Shown in pieces: positions 44,487 through 57,685 of a stretch of 64,000 bases of DNA. The notes under the pieces were generated by a model. The model was given only the letters and a program-made list of their open reading frames with translations, had not been told where the DNA came from and made no database searches. The DNA is from Hordeum vulgare subsp. vulgare (taxonomy: Eukaryota > Streptophyta > Magnoliopsida > Poales > Poaceae). Where the stretch lies: positions 9,754,147 to 9,818,146 of the forward strand of contig NC_058518.1 of NCBI RefSeq assembly GCF_904849725.1, written 5' to 3'. The position numbers and the translations under genes are program-made. How positions within the stretch are numbered: the stretch's first letter is position 1; each line of letters opens with the position of its first letter.

Positions 44487-47400
44487 TAGGCCAAAACTGC
44501 GTGTTTTGACATATTCCACGTAACCGGACCCATGGTTTCCGAAACATTCGTATCGCAATGGGACCCAAAATCAGTGAGTTTTGACGAGTTCCCCATAACA
44601 GGACCTCGGGGTTCCTGAAACGTTCGGATCACAACGGGACCCAAAATCAGTGACTAATAGCATACAAAACTGGCGAGAATAGGCCAAAACTACGAGTTTT
44701 CATGAGTTCCACGTAATCGGACCCCGGGGTTCCCGAAACGTTCGGATCACAACACGACCTAAAATCAGTCAGTAGTAGCATATAAAACTGGCCAAAATAG
44801 ACCAAAACTTCGAGTTTTGACGAGTTTCCCGTAACAGGACCCCGGGGTTCCAAAAATGTTCGGATCGCAGCGGGACCCAAAATCTGTGAGTAATAGCATA
44901 CAAAACTGGCCGGAATAGGCCAAAACTGCGAGTTTTCATGATTTCCCCTTAACCGGACACCGGTGTTCGCGAAACGTTCGGATGGCATCGGGACCCAAAA
45001 TAGCATACAAAAATGGCCGGAATAGGCCAAAACTGTGAGTTTTGACGAGTTCCCCGTAACCGGACCCTGGGTTCCCGAAATGTTCAGCTCGCAGCGGTAC
45101 CCAAAATCAGTAATTAATAGCAGAGAAAACTGGCCAGAATAGACCAAAACTACGAGTTTTGACGAGTTCCCCGTAACACGAACCCGGGGTTCCCAAAATG
45201 TTCGGATCGCAGCGGGAACCAAAATCAGTGAGTAATAGCTTACAAAACTGGGCAGAATAGGCCAAAACTGCGTGTTTTGACGTATTCCACGTAACCGGAC
45301 CTTGGGTTCCCGAAACATTCGTATCGCAACGGACCCAAAATCAGTGAGTTTTGACGAGTTCCCCGTAAAAGTCCTCGGGGTTCCCGAAACGTTCGGATCA
45401 CAACGAGTCACAAAATCAGTGAATAATAGCATACAAAACCGGCGAGAATAGGCCAAAACTGCGAGTTTTTATGAGTTCCACGTAATCGGACCCCGGGGTC
45501 CCCGAAACGTTCGGATCACAGCACGACCCAAAATCAGTGAGTAATAGCATACACAACTTGCCAAAATAGACCAAAACTGTGAGTTTTGACGAGCCCCCCG
45601 TAACAGGACCCCGGGGTTCCCAAAATGTTCGGATCGCAGTGGGAACCAAAATCAGTGAGTACTATCTTACAAAACTCGGCAGAATAGGCCAAAACTACGT
45701 GTTTTGACGTGTTCCACGTAACCGGACCCCGGGGTTCCCGAAACATTCGCATCGCAGCGGGACCCAAAATCAGTGAGTAATAGCCTACAAAAATGGCTAC
45801 AATAGGCCAAAACTGCGATTTTTTACGAGTTCCCCATAAGCGGACCTCGGGGTTCCTGAAAAGTTCGGATCACAACGGGACCCAAAATCAGTGACTAATA
45901 ACATACAAAACTCGCGGGAATAGGCCACAACTGCGAGTTTTCATGAGTTCAACGTAATCGGACCCCGAGGTTCCCAACACGTTCGGATCAAAGTAGGACC
46001 CAAAATCAGTGAGTAATAGCATACAAAACTGGCCAAAATAGACCAAAATTGCGAGTTTTGACGAGTTCCCCGTAACCGGAACCCGGGGTTTCCAAAACGT
46101 CCCGATCGCAGCGGGAACCAAAATCAGTGAGTAATAGCTTACAAAACTCGACAGAATAGGCCAAAACTGCGTGTTTTGACGAGTCCCATGTAACCGGACT
46201 CCAGGGTTCCCGAAACAATCGTATCGCAGCGGAACCAAAAATCGGTGAGTAATAGCATACAAAAATGGCCACAATAGGCCAAAACTGCAATTTTTGACGA
46301 CTTCCTCGTAAGCGGACCTAGGGGTTCCCGACAAGTTCGGATCACAACAGGACCCAAAATGAGTGACTAATAGCATACTAAACTGGCGGGAATAGGCCAC
46401 AACTGCGAGTTTTCATGAGTTCCACGTAATCGGACCCCGGGGTTCCCGACACGTTCGGATCATAGTAGGACCCAAAATCAATGAGTAATAGCATACAAGA
46501 CTGGCCAAAATAGACCAAAACTGCGAGTTTTGACGAGTTCCCCGTAACAGGACCCCGGGGTTCCCAAAATGTTTGGATCGCAGCGGGAACTAAAATCAGT
46601 GAGTAATATCATACAAAACTGGCCGGAATAGGCCAAAACTGCAAGTTTTCATGATTTCCCCATAACCGGACACAAGTGTTCCCGAAACGTTCGGATGGCA
46701 TCGGGACCCAAAATAGCATACAAAATGGCCGGAATAGGCCAAAACCGTCAGTTTTGACGAGTTCCCCGTAACCGGACCCTGGGTTCCCGAAATGTTCGGA
46801 TCGCAGCGGTACCCAAAATCAGTAAGTAATAGCATACAAAATTGGCCAGAATAGACCAAAACTGCGAGTTTTGACGAGTTCCCCGTAAGAGTACCCCGGG
46901 GTTCCCAAAATGTTCAGATCGCAGCGGGAACCAAAATCAGTGAGTAATAGCTTACAAAATTGGGCAGAATAGGCAAAAACTGCATGTTTTGATGTATTCC
47001 ACGTAACTCGACACTTGGGTTCCCGAAACAATCGTATCGCAGCGGGACCCAAAATCAGTGAGTTTTGACGAGTTTCCCGTAATAGGATATCGGGGTTCCC
47101 GAAACATTCGGACCACGACGGGACACATAATCAGTGACTAATAACATACAAAACCGGCGAGAATAGGCCCAAACTGCGAGTTTTCATGAGTTCCACGTAA
47201 TCGGACCCCGGGGTTCCCGAAACGTTCGGATCACAGCAGGACCCAAAATCAGTGAGTAATAGCATACAATACTGGCCAAAAGAGACCAAAACTGCGAGTT
47301 TTGACGAGTTCCCCGTAATAGGACCCCGGGGTTCCCAAAATGTTTGGATCGCAGCGGGAACGAAAATCAGTGAATAGCTTACAAAACTCGGCAGAATAGG

Positions 47401-50400
47401 CCAAAACTGCGTGTTTTGACGTGTTCCACGTAAATGGACCCCGGGGTTCCCGAAACATTCGTATCGCAACGGGACCCAAAATCAGTGACTAATAGCATAC
47501 AAAACTCGCGGGAATAGGCCACAACTGTGAGTTTTCAAGAGTTCAACTTAGTCGGACCCCGGGGTTCTCAACACGTTCGGATCACAGTAGGAACCAAAAA
47601 CAGTGAGTAATAGCCTACAAAACTTGCCAAAATAGACCAAAATTGCCAGTTTTGACGAGTTTGCCGTATCGGAACGCGGGGTTCCCAAAACGTTCCGATC
47701 GCAGCGGGAACCAAAATCAGTGAGTAATAGCTTACAGAATTGGGCAGAATAGGCCAAAACTGCGTGTTTTGACGTGTTCCACGTAACCGGACCTCGGGGT
47801 TCCCGAAACAACCGTATCGCAGCGGGAACCAAAATCAGTGAGTTTTGACGAGTTCCCCGTAACAGGACCTCGGGGTTCCCGAAACATTCGGATCACAACG
47901 GGGCCCAAAGTCAGTGACTAATAGCATACAAAACCGGCGAGAATAGGCCAAAACTACGAGTTTTCATGAGTTCCACGTAATCGGACCCCGGGGTTCCCGA
48001 AACGTTCAGATCACAGGAGGACCCAAAATCAGTCACTAATAGCCTGCAAAACTTGCCAAAATAGACCAAAACTGCGACTTTTGACGAGTCCCCCGTAACA
48101 GGACCGCGGGGTTCTCATCATGTTCGGATCGCAGCAGGAACCAAAATCAGTGAGTAATAGCTTACAAAACTCGGCAGAATAGGCCAAAACTGCGTGTTTT
48201 GACATGTTCCACGTAACCGGACCCCAGTGTTCCCGAAACATTCGTATCGCAGCGGGACCCAAAATTAGTGAGTAATAGCCTACAAAAATGGCTACAATAG
48301 GCCAAAACTGCGATTTTTGACGAGTTCCCGTAAGCGGACCTCGGGGTTTCCGAAAAGTTCGGATCACAACGGGACCCAAAATCAGTAACTAATAACATAC
48401 AAAACTCGTGGGAATAGGCCACAACTGCGAGTTTTCATGAGTTCAACGTAATCGGACCCCGGGGTTCCCAACACATTCGGATCACAGTAGGACCCAAAAT
48501 CAGTGAGTAATAGCATACTAAACTGGACAAAATAGACAAAAATTGCGAGTTTTGACGAGTTCCCCATAACCGGAACCCGGGGTCCCAAAACAACCCGATC
48601 GCAGCGGGAACCAAAATCAGTGAGTAATAGCTTACAAAACTCGGCAGAATAGGCCAAAACTGCGTGTTTTGACGAGTCCCACGTAATCGGACCTCGGGGT
48701 TCCCGAAACAATCGTATCGTAGCGGGACCAAAAATCGGTGAGTAATAGCATAAAAAAATGGCCATAATAGGCCAAAACTGCAATTTTTGACGAGTTCCTC
48801 GTAAGCGGACCTAGGGGTTCCCGACAAGTTCGGATCACAACGTGACCCAAAATGAGTGGCTAATAGCATACAAAAGTGGCGGGAATAGGCCACAACTGCT
48901 AGTTTTCATGAGTTCCACGTAATCAGACCCCGGGGTTCTCGACACGTTCGGATCACAGCAGGACCCAAAATTGCGAGTTTTGACGAGTTCCCCGTAACCG
49001 GACCCCGGGGTTCCTGAAACGTTTGGATCGCAGCGGGAACCAAAATCAGTGAGTAATACCATACAAAACTAGCCAGAATAGGCCAAAACTGCGAGTTTTC
49101 ATCATTAGTAGCATACAAAACTGGGCGAAATAGGCCAAAACTGTGAGTTTTGAGGAGTTCCCCGCAATCGGACACTCGGTTTCCGAAATGTTCGGATCGC
49201 AGCGGGACCCAAAATCAGTACTAATAGCATACGAAACTGGCTGGAATAGGCCAACACTGTGAGTTTTGACGAGTTCCCCGTAACTGGACCCCGGGTTTCC
49301 CAAAACGTTCGGATCGCAACAGAAACCAAAATCAATGAGTTGCATACAAAACTTGCCAAAATAGACCACAATTACGAGTTTTGACGAGTTCCCCGTAAGC
49401 GGACCTCAGGGTTCCCGAAATGTTCGGATCACAACGGGACCCAAATTCAGTGACTAATAGCATACGAAACTGGCGGGAATAGGGCAAAACTGTGAGTTTT
49501 CAAGAGTTCCTCGTAACCGGACCCCGGGATTCCCGACAGGTTCGGGTCACAGCAGGACCCAAAATCAGTGAGTAATAGCATACAAAGCTGGTCAAAAGAG
49601 ACCAATACTGCGAGTTTTGACGAGTTCTCCGTTATAGGACCCCGCGGTTCCCAAAACGTTTGGATCACAACGGAACCAAAATCAGTGAGTAATAGTTTAC
49701 AAAACTCGGCAGAATAGGCCAAAACTGCGTGTTTTGACGTGTTCCACGTAAACGGACCCCGGGGTTCCCGAAACATTTGTATCGCAAGGGGACCCAAAAT
49801 CAGTGACTAATAGCATACAAAACCGGCGAGAATAGGCCAAAACTGTGGGTTTTCATGAGTTCCACGTAATCGGACCCCGGGGTTCCCGAAACATTCGGAT
49901 CACAGCAGGACCCAAAATCAGTCACTAATAGCATACAAAACATGCCAAAATAGACCAAAACTGCGAGTTTTCACGAGTCCCCCGTAATAGGACCCTTGGG
50001 TTCCCAAAATGTTCGGATCGCGGGGGGAACCAAAATTAGTGAGTAATACTTACAAAACTCGGCAGAATAGGCCCAAACTGCGTGTTTTGACGTGTTCCAC
50101 GTAACCGGACCCCGGGGTTTCACAAACATTCGTATCGCAGCGGGACCCAAAATCAGTGAGTAATAGTCTACAAAAATGGCTACAATAGGCCAAAACTGTG
50201 ATTTTTGACGAGTTCCACGTAAGCGGACCTCGGGGTTCCCGAAAAGCTCGGATCACAACGGGACCCAAAATCAGTGACTAATAACATACAAAACTCACGG
50301 GAATAGTCCACAACTGCGAGTTTTCACGAGTTCAACGTAATCGGACCCCGGGGTTCCCAACACGTTCGGATCACAGTAGGACCCAAAATCAGTGAGTTAT

Positions 50401-52480
50401 AGCATACAAAACTGGCCAAAATAGACCAAAATTGCGAGTTTTGACGAGTTCCCCGTAACCGGAACCCGGGGTTCCCAAAACATTCCGATCGCAGCGGGAA
50501 CCAAAATCAATGAGTAATAGCTTAGAAAACTAGGCAGAATAGGCCAAAACTACGTGTTTTGACGAGTCCCACGTAACCGGACCCCGGGGTTCCCGAAACA
50601 ATCGCATCGCAGCGGGACCAAAAATCGATGAGTAATAGCATACAAAAATGGCCACAATAGGCCCAAACTGCGATTTTTGACGAGTTCCTCGTAAGCGGAC
50701 CTAGGGGTTCGCGAAAAGTTCGGATCACAACGGGACCCAAAATGAATGACTAATAGCATACAAAAGTGGCGCGAATAGGCCACAACTATGAGTTTTCATG
50801 AGTTCCACGTAATCGGACCCCGGGGTTCACGACACGATCGGATCACAGCAGGATCCAAAATCAGTGAGTAGTAGCATACAAAACTGGCCAAAATAGAGCA
50901 AAATTGCGAGTTTTGACGAGTTCCCCGTAACCGGACCCCGGGGTTCCCGAAACGTTTGGTTCACAGCAGGGACCAAAATCAGTGAGTAATAGCATACAAA
51001 ACTAGCCAGAATAGGCCAAAAATGCGAGTTTTCATGATTTCCCCTTAATCAGACCCCGGTGTTCCCGAAGCGTTCGGATGTCATCGGGACCCAAAACCAG
51101 TGACTAGTAGCATACAAAATTGGCCGAAATAGGCCAAAACTGTGAGTTTTGACGAGTTCCCCGTAACCGGACCCTGGCTTCCCGAAATGTTTGGATCGCA
51201 GCGGGACCCAAAATCAGTAAGTAATAGCATACGAAACTGGCTAGAATAGGCCAAAACTGTGAGTTTTGACGAGTTCCCCATAACTGGACCCCGGGGTTCC
51301 CAAAACGTTCGGATCGCAATGGGAACGAAAATCAATGAGTAATAGCATACAAAACTGGCCAAAATAGACCAAAATTGCGAGTTTTGACGGTTTCCCCATA
51401 AGCGGACCTCGGGGTTCCCAAAATGTTCGGATCACAACGGGACCCAAATTCAGTGACCAATAGCATACAAAATTGGCGGGAATAGGCCAAAACTGCGAGT
51501 TTTCAAGAGTTCCACGTAACTGGACCCCGGGGTTCCCGACAGGTTCGGGTCACCGCAGGACCCAAAATCAGTGAGTAATAGCATACAAAATTGGTCAAAA
51601 TAGACCAAAACTGCAAGTTTTGACTAGTTCCCTGTAACAGGATCCCTGGGTTCCCAAAATGTTTGGATCGCAGCGGGAACCAAAATCAGTGAGTAATAGC
51701 TTACAAAACTAGGCCGAATAGGCCGAAACTGCGTGTTTTGACGTATTCCACGTAACCGGAGCCCGGGGTTCCACAAACATTCGTATCGCAACGGGACCCA
51801 AAATCAGTGAGTTTTGACGAGTTCCCCGTAAGAGGACCTCGGGGTTCCCGAAACGTTCGGATCACAACGGGACCCAAAATCAATGACTAATAGCATACAA
51901 AACCGGCGAGAATAGGCCAAAACTGCGAGTTTTCATGAGTTCCACGTAATCGGACCCCGGGGTTCCCGAAACGTTCGGATCACAACAGGACCCAAAATCA
52001 GTTAGTAATAGCATACAAAACTGGCCAAAATAGACCAAACTGAGAGTTTTGACGAGTTTCCCGTAACAGGACCCCGGGATTCCAAAAATGTTAGGATCGG
52101 AGCGGGAACCAAAATCAGTGAGTAATAGCATACAAAACTGGCCGGAATAGGCCAAAACTGCGAGTTTTCATGGTTTCCCCTTAACCGGACACCGGTGTTC
52201 GCGAAACGTTCGGATGGCATCGGGACCCAAAATAGCATACAAAAATGGCTGAAGTAGGCCAAAACTGTGAGTTTTGATGAGTTCCCTGTAACCAGACCCT
52301 GAGTTCCCGAAATGTTCGGATCGCAGCGGTACCCAAAATCAGTAAGTAATAGCATACAAAACTGGCCAGAATAGACCAAAACTGCGAGTTTTCACGAGTT
52401 CCCCGTAACAGGACCCCGGGGTTCCCAAAATGTTTGGAGCGCAGCGGGAACCAAAATCAGTTAGTAATAGCTTACAAAAC

Positions 52481-55400
52481 TTGGCAGAATAGGGCAAAAC
52501 GGCGTGTTTTGACGTGTTCCACGTAACTCACCCCGGGGTTCCTGAAACATTCATATCGTAGCGGGACCCAAAATCAGTGAGTAATAGCCTACAAAAATGG
52601 CTACAATAGGCCAAAACTGCGATTTTTGACGAGTTCCCCATAAGCGGACCTCGGGGTTCCCGAAAAGTTCGGGTCACAACGGGACCCAAAATCAGTGACT
52701 AATAACATACAAAACTCGCGGGAATAGGCCACAACTACGAGTTTTCATGAGTTCAACGTAATCGGACCCCGGGGTTCCCAACACGTTCGGATCACAGTAG
52801 GGCCCAAAATCAGTAAGTAATAGCATACAAAACTTGCCAAAATAGACCAAAATTGCGAGTTTTGACGAGTTCCCCGTAACCGGAACCCGGGGTTCCCAAA
52901 ACGTTTCGATCGCAGCGGGAACCAAAATCAGTGAGTAATAGCATACAAAACTGGCCAGAATAGACCAAAACTGCGAGTTTTCACGAGTTCCCCGTAACAG
53001 GACCCCGGGGTTCCCAAAATGTTCGGAGCGCAACGGGAACCAAATTCAGTGAGTAATAGCTTAAAAACTAGGCAGAATAGGCCAAAACTGCGTGTTTTGA
53101 CGTATTCCACGTAACCGGACCCTGGGGTTCCCGAAACATTCGTATCGCAACGGACCCAAAGTCAGTGAGTTTTGACGAGTTCCTCGTAAAAGTCCTCGGG
53201 GTTCCTGAAACGTTCGGATCACAACGGGACACAAAATCAGTGACTAATAGCATACAAACCGGCGAGAATAGGCCAAAACTGCCAGTTTTCATGAGTTCCA
53301 CGTAATCGGACCCCGGGGTTCCCGAAACATTCGGATCACAGCAGGACCCAATATCAGTGAGTAATAACATACCAAACTGACAAAAATAGACCAAAATTGC
53401 GAGTTTTGACGAGTCCCCCGTAACAGGACCCCGGGTTCTCAAATGTTCAGATCGCAGCGGTAACCAAAATCAGTGAGTAATAGCTTGCAAAACTTGGTAA
53501 AATAGGGCAAAACTGCGTGTTTTGACGTGTTCCACGTAACTGGACCCCGGGGTTCCCAAAACATTCATATCGCAGCGGGGCCCAAAATCAGTGAGTAATA
53601 GTCTACAAAAATGGCTACAATATGCCGAAACTACGATTTTTGACGAGTTCCCCGTAAGCAGACCTCGGGGTTCCCGAAAAGTTCGGATCATAATGAGACC
53701 CAAAATCAGTAACTAATAACATACAAAACTCGCGGGAATAGGCCACAACTGCGAGTTTTCATGAGTTCCACGTAATCGGACCCCGGGGTTCTCGACACGT
53801 TCGGATCACAGCAGGACCCAAAATCAGTGAGTAATAGCATACAAAACTGGCCAAAATACACCAAAATTGCGAGTTTTGAGGAGTTCCCCGTAACCGGACC
53901 CCGGGGTTCCTGAAACATTTGGATCGCAGTGGGAACCAAAATCAGTGAGTAATACCATACAAAACTAGCGAGAATAGGCCAAAACTGCGAGTTTTCATGA
54001 TTAGTAGCATACAACACTAGGCGAAATAGGCAAAACTGTGAGTTTTGACGAGTTCCCCGCTACCAGACCCTCGGTTCCCAAAATGTTCGGATAACAACGG
54101 GACCCAAAATCAGTAAGTAATAGCATACGAAACTGGCTGGAATAGGCCAAAACTGTGAGTTTTGACGAGTTCCCCATAACTGGACCCCGGTTTCCCAAAA
54201 GGTTCGGATCGTAGCGGAAACCAAAATCAATGAGTAATAGCATACAAAACTAGCCAAAATAGACCACAATTACGAGTTTTGACGAGTTCCCCGTAAGCGG
54301 ACCTCGGCGTTCCCGAAATGTTCGAATCACAACGGGACCCAAATTCAGTGACTAATAGCATACAAAACTTGCGGGAATAGGCCAAAACTGCGAGTTTTCA
54401 AGAGTTCAACGTAACCGGACCCCGGGGTTCCCGACAGGTTCGGGTCACAGCAGGACCCAAAATCAGTGAGTATTAGCATACAAAACTGGCCAAAAGAGAC
54501 CAAAACTGCGAGTTTTGATGAGTTCCCCATTATAGGACCCCGCGGTTCCCAAAATGTTTGGATCACAGCGGAACCAAAATCAGTGAGTAATAGCTTACAA
54601 AACTCGGAAGAATAGGCCAAAACTGCATGTTTTGACGTGTTCCACGTAAACGGACCCCGGGGTTCCCGAAACATTTGTATCGCAAGGGGACCCAAAATCA
54701 GTGACTGATAGCATACAAAACCGGCGAGAATAGGCCAAAACTGTGGGTTTTCATGAGTTCCACGTAATCGGACCCCGGGGTTCCCGAAACATTCGGATCA
54801 CAGCAGGACCTAAAATCAGTCACTAATAGCATTCAAAACATGCCAAAATAGACAAAAACTGCGAGTTTTGACGAGTCCCCCGTAATAGGACCCCGGGGTT
54901 CCCAAAATGTTCGGATCGCAGGGGGAACCAAAATTAGTGAGTAATAGCTTACAAAACTCGGCAGAATAGGCCCAAACTGCGTGTTTTGACGTGTTCGACG
55001 TAACCGGACCCCGGGGTTTCCGAAACATTCGTATCGCAGCGGGACCAAAAATCAGTGAGTAATAGCATACAAAAATGGCCACAATAGGCCAAAACTGCGA
55101 TTTTTGATGAGTTCCTCATAAGCGGAACTCGGGGTTCCCGAAATGTTTGGATCACAACGGGACCCAAAATCAGTGACTAATAGCATACAAAACTGGCAGG
55201 AATAGGCCACAACTACGAGTTTTCATGAGTTCCACGTAATCGGAACCCGGGGTTCCCGACACGTTCGGATCACAGCAGGACCCAAAATCAGTGAGTAATA
55301 ACATACAAAACTGGCCAAAATAGACCAAAATTGTGAGTTTTGACGAGTTCCCCGTAACCGGACCCCGGGGTTCCCAAAATATTCCGATCGCAGCGGGAAC

Positions 55401-57685
55401 CAAAATCAGTGAGTAATAGCTTACAAAACTAGGCAGAATAGGCCAAAACCGCGTGTTTTGACGAGTCCCACGTAACCGGACCCCGGGGTTCCTGAAACAA
55501 TCGCATCACAGCGGGACCAATAATCGATGAGTAATAGCATACAAAAATGGCCACAATAGGCCCAAACTGCGATTTTTGACGAGTTCCTCGTAAGCGGACC
55601 TAGGGGTCCGTGAAAAGTTCGGATCACAACGGGACCCAAAATGAGTGACTAATAGCATACAAAACTGGCGCGAATAGGCCAGAACTGTGAGTTTTCATCA
55701 GTTCCACATAATCGGACCCCGGGGTTCCCGACACGTTCGGATCACAGCAAGATCCAAAATCAGTGAGTAGTAGCATACAAAACTGGCCAAAATAGAGCAA
55801 AATTGCGAGTTTTGATGAGTTCCCCGTAACCGGACCCCGGGGTTCCCGAAACATTTGGATCGCAGCGGGGAGCAAAATCAGTGAGTAATAGCATACAAAA
55901 CTAGCCAGAATAGGCCAAAAATGCGAGTTTTCATGATTTCCCCTTAATCAGACCCCGGTGTTCCCGAAACGTTCGGATGTCATCGGGACCCAAAACCAGT
56001 GACTAGTAGCATACAAAATTGGCCGAAATAGGCCAAAACTGTGAGTTTTGACGAGTTCCCCGTAATTGGACCCCGGGTTTCCCAAAACGTTCGGATCGCA
56101 GCGTAAACCAAAATCAGTAATAGCATACAAAACTGGCCAAAATAGACCAAAATTGCGAGTTTTGATGAGTTCCCCGTAAGCGGACCTCGGGGTTCCCAAA
56201 ATGTTCGGATCACAACGGGACCCAAATTCAGTGACTAATAGCATACAAAATTGGCGGGAATAGGCCAAAACTTTGAGTTTTCAAGAGTTCCACGTAACCG
56301 GACCCCGGGGTTCCCGACAGGTTCGGGTCACAGCAGGACCCAAAATCAGTGAGTAATAGCTACAAAACTGGCCAAAATAGACTAAAACTACAAGTTTTGA
56401 CGAGTTCGCCGTAACACGATCCCGGGGTTCCCAAAATGTTTGGATCGCAGCTGGAACCAAAATCAGTGAGTAATAGCTTACAAAACTAGGCCGAATAGGC
56501 CGAAAATGCGTGTTTTGACGTATTCCACGTAACCGGACCCCGGGGTTCCCGAAACATTCGTATCGCAGCGGGACCCAAAATCAGTGAGTTTTGACGAGTT
56601 CCCCGTAACAGGACCTCGGGGTTCCTGAATGGTTTGGATCACAACGGGACCCAAAATCAGTGACTAATAGCATACAAAACCGGTGAGAATAGGCCAAAAC
56701 TGCGAGTTTTCATGAGTTCCACTTAATCGGACCCCGGGGTTCCCAAAATTTTCAGATCACAGCAGGACCCAAAATCAGTTAGTAATAGCATACAAAACTG
56801 GCGAAAATAGACCAAAACTGCGAGTTTTGACGAGTTTCCCGTAATAGGACCCCGGGGTTCCAAAAATGTTCGGATCGCAGCGGGAACCAAAATCTGTGAG
56901 TAATAATATACAAAACTGGCCGGAATAGGCCAAAACTGCAAGTTTTGATGATTTCCCCTTAACCAGACACCGGTGTTTGCGAAACGTTGGATGGCATCGG
57001 GACCCAAAATAGCATACAAAAATGGCCGGAGTAGGCCAAAACTGTGAGTTTTGACGAGTTCCCCGTAACAAGACCCTAGGTTCCCGAAATGTTCGGATCG
57101 CAGCGGTACCCAAAATCGGTAAGTAATAGCATACAAAACTGGCCAGAATAGACCAAAACTGCGAGTTTTGACGAGTTACCCGTAACAGGACCCAGGGGTT
57201 CCCAAAATGTTAGGAGCGCAACGGGAACCAAAATCAGTGAGTAATAGCTTACAAAACTGGGCAGAATAGGCCAAAACTGCGTGTTTTGACATATTCCACG
57301 TAACCGGACCCTGGGGTTCCCGAAACACTCGTATCGCAACGGACCCAAAACCAGTGAGTTTTGACGAGTTCCTCGTAAAAGTCCTCGGGGTTCCTGAAAC
57401 GTTCGGATCACAACGGGACACAAAATCAGTGACTAATAGCATAAAAAACCGGCGAGAATAGGCCAAAACTAAGAGTTTTCATGAGTTCCACGTAACCGGA
57501 CACCGGGGTTCCCGAAACATTCGGATCACAGCAGGACCCAAAATCAGTGAGTAATAACATACAAAACTGACCAAAATAGACCAAAATTGCGAGTTGTGAC
57601 GAGTCCCCCGTAACAGGACCCCGGGGTTCCCAAAATGTTCGGATCGCAGCGGGAACCAAAATCAGTGAGTAATAGCTTGCAAAAC
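52481..57685 (+). repeat. Satellite higher-order repeat, copy 1 (5205 bp)
   Basis: Every variant monomer in this block recurs exactly 5205 bases later in the next block. About fifteen substitutions and no length change were noticed by eye. 5205 bp corresponds to about 44 monomers. Upstream of about 52440 the match to 57646 weakens quickly, which sets the left edge. Confidence 0.93.
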
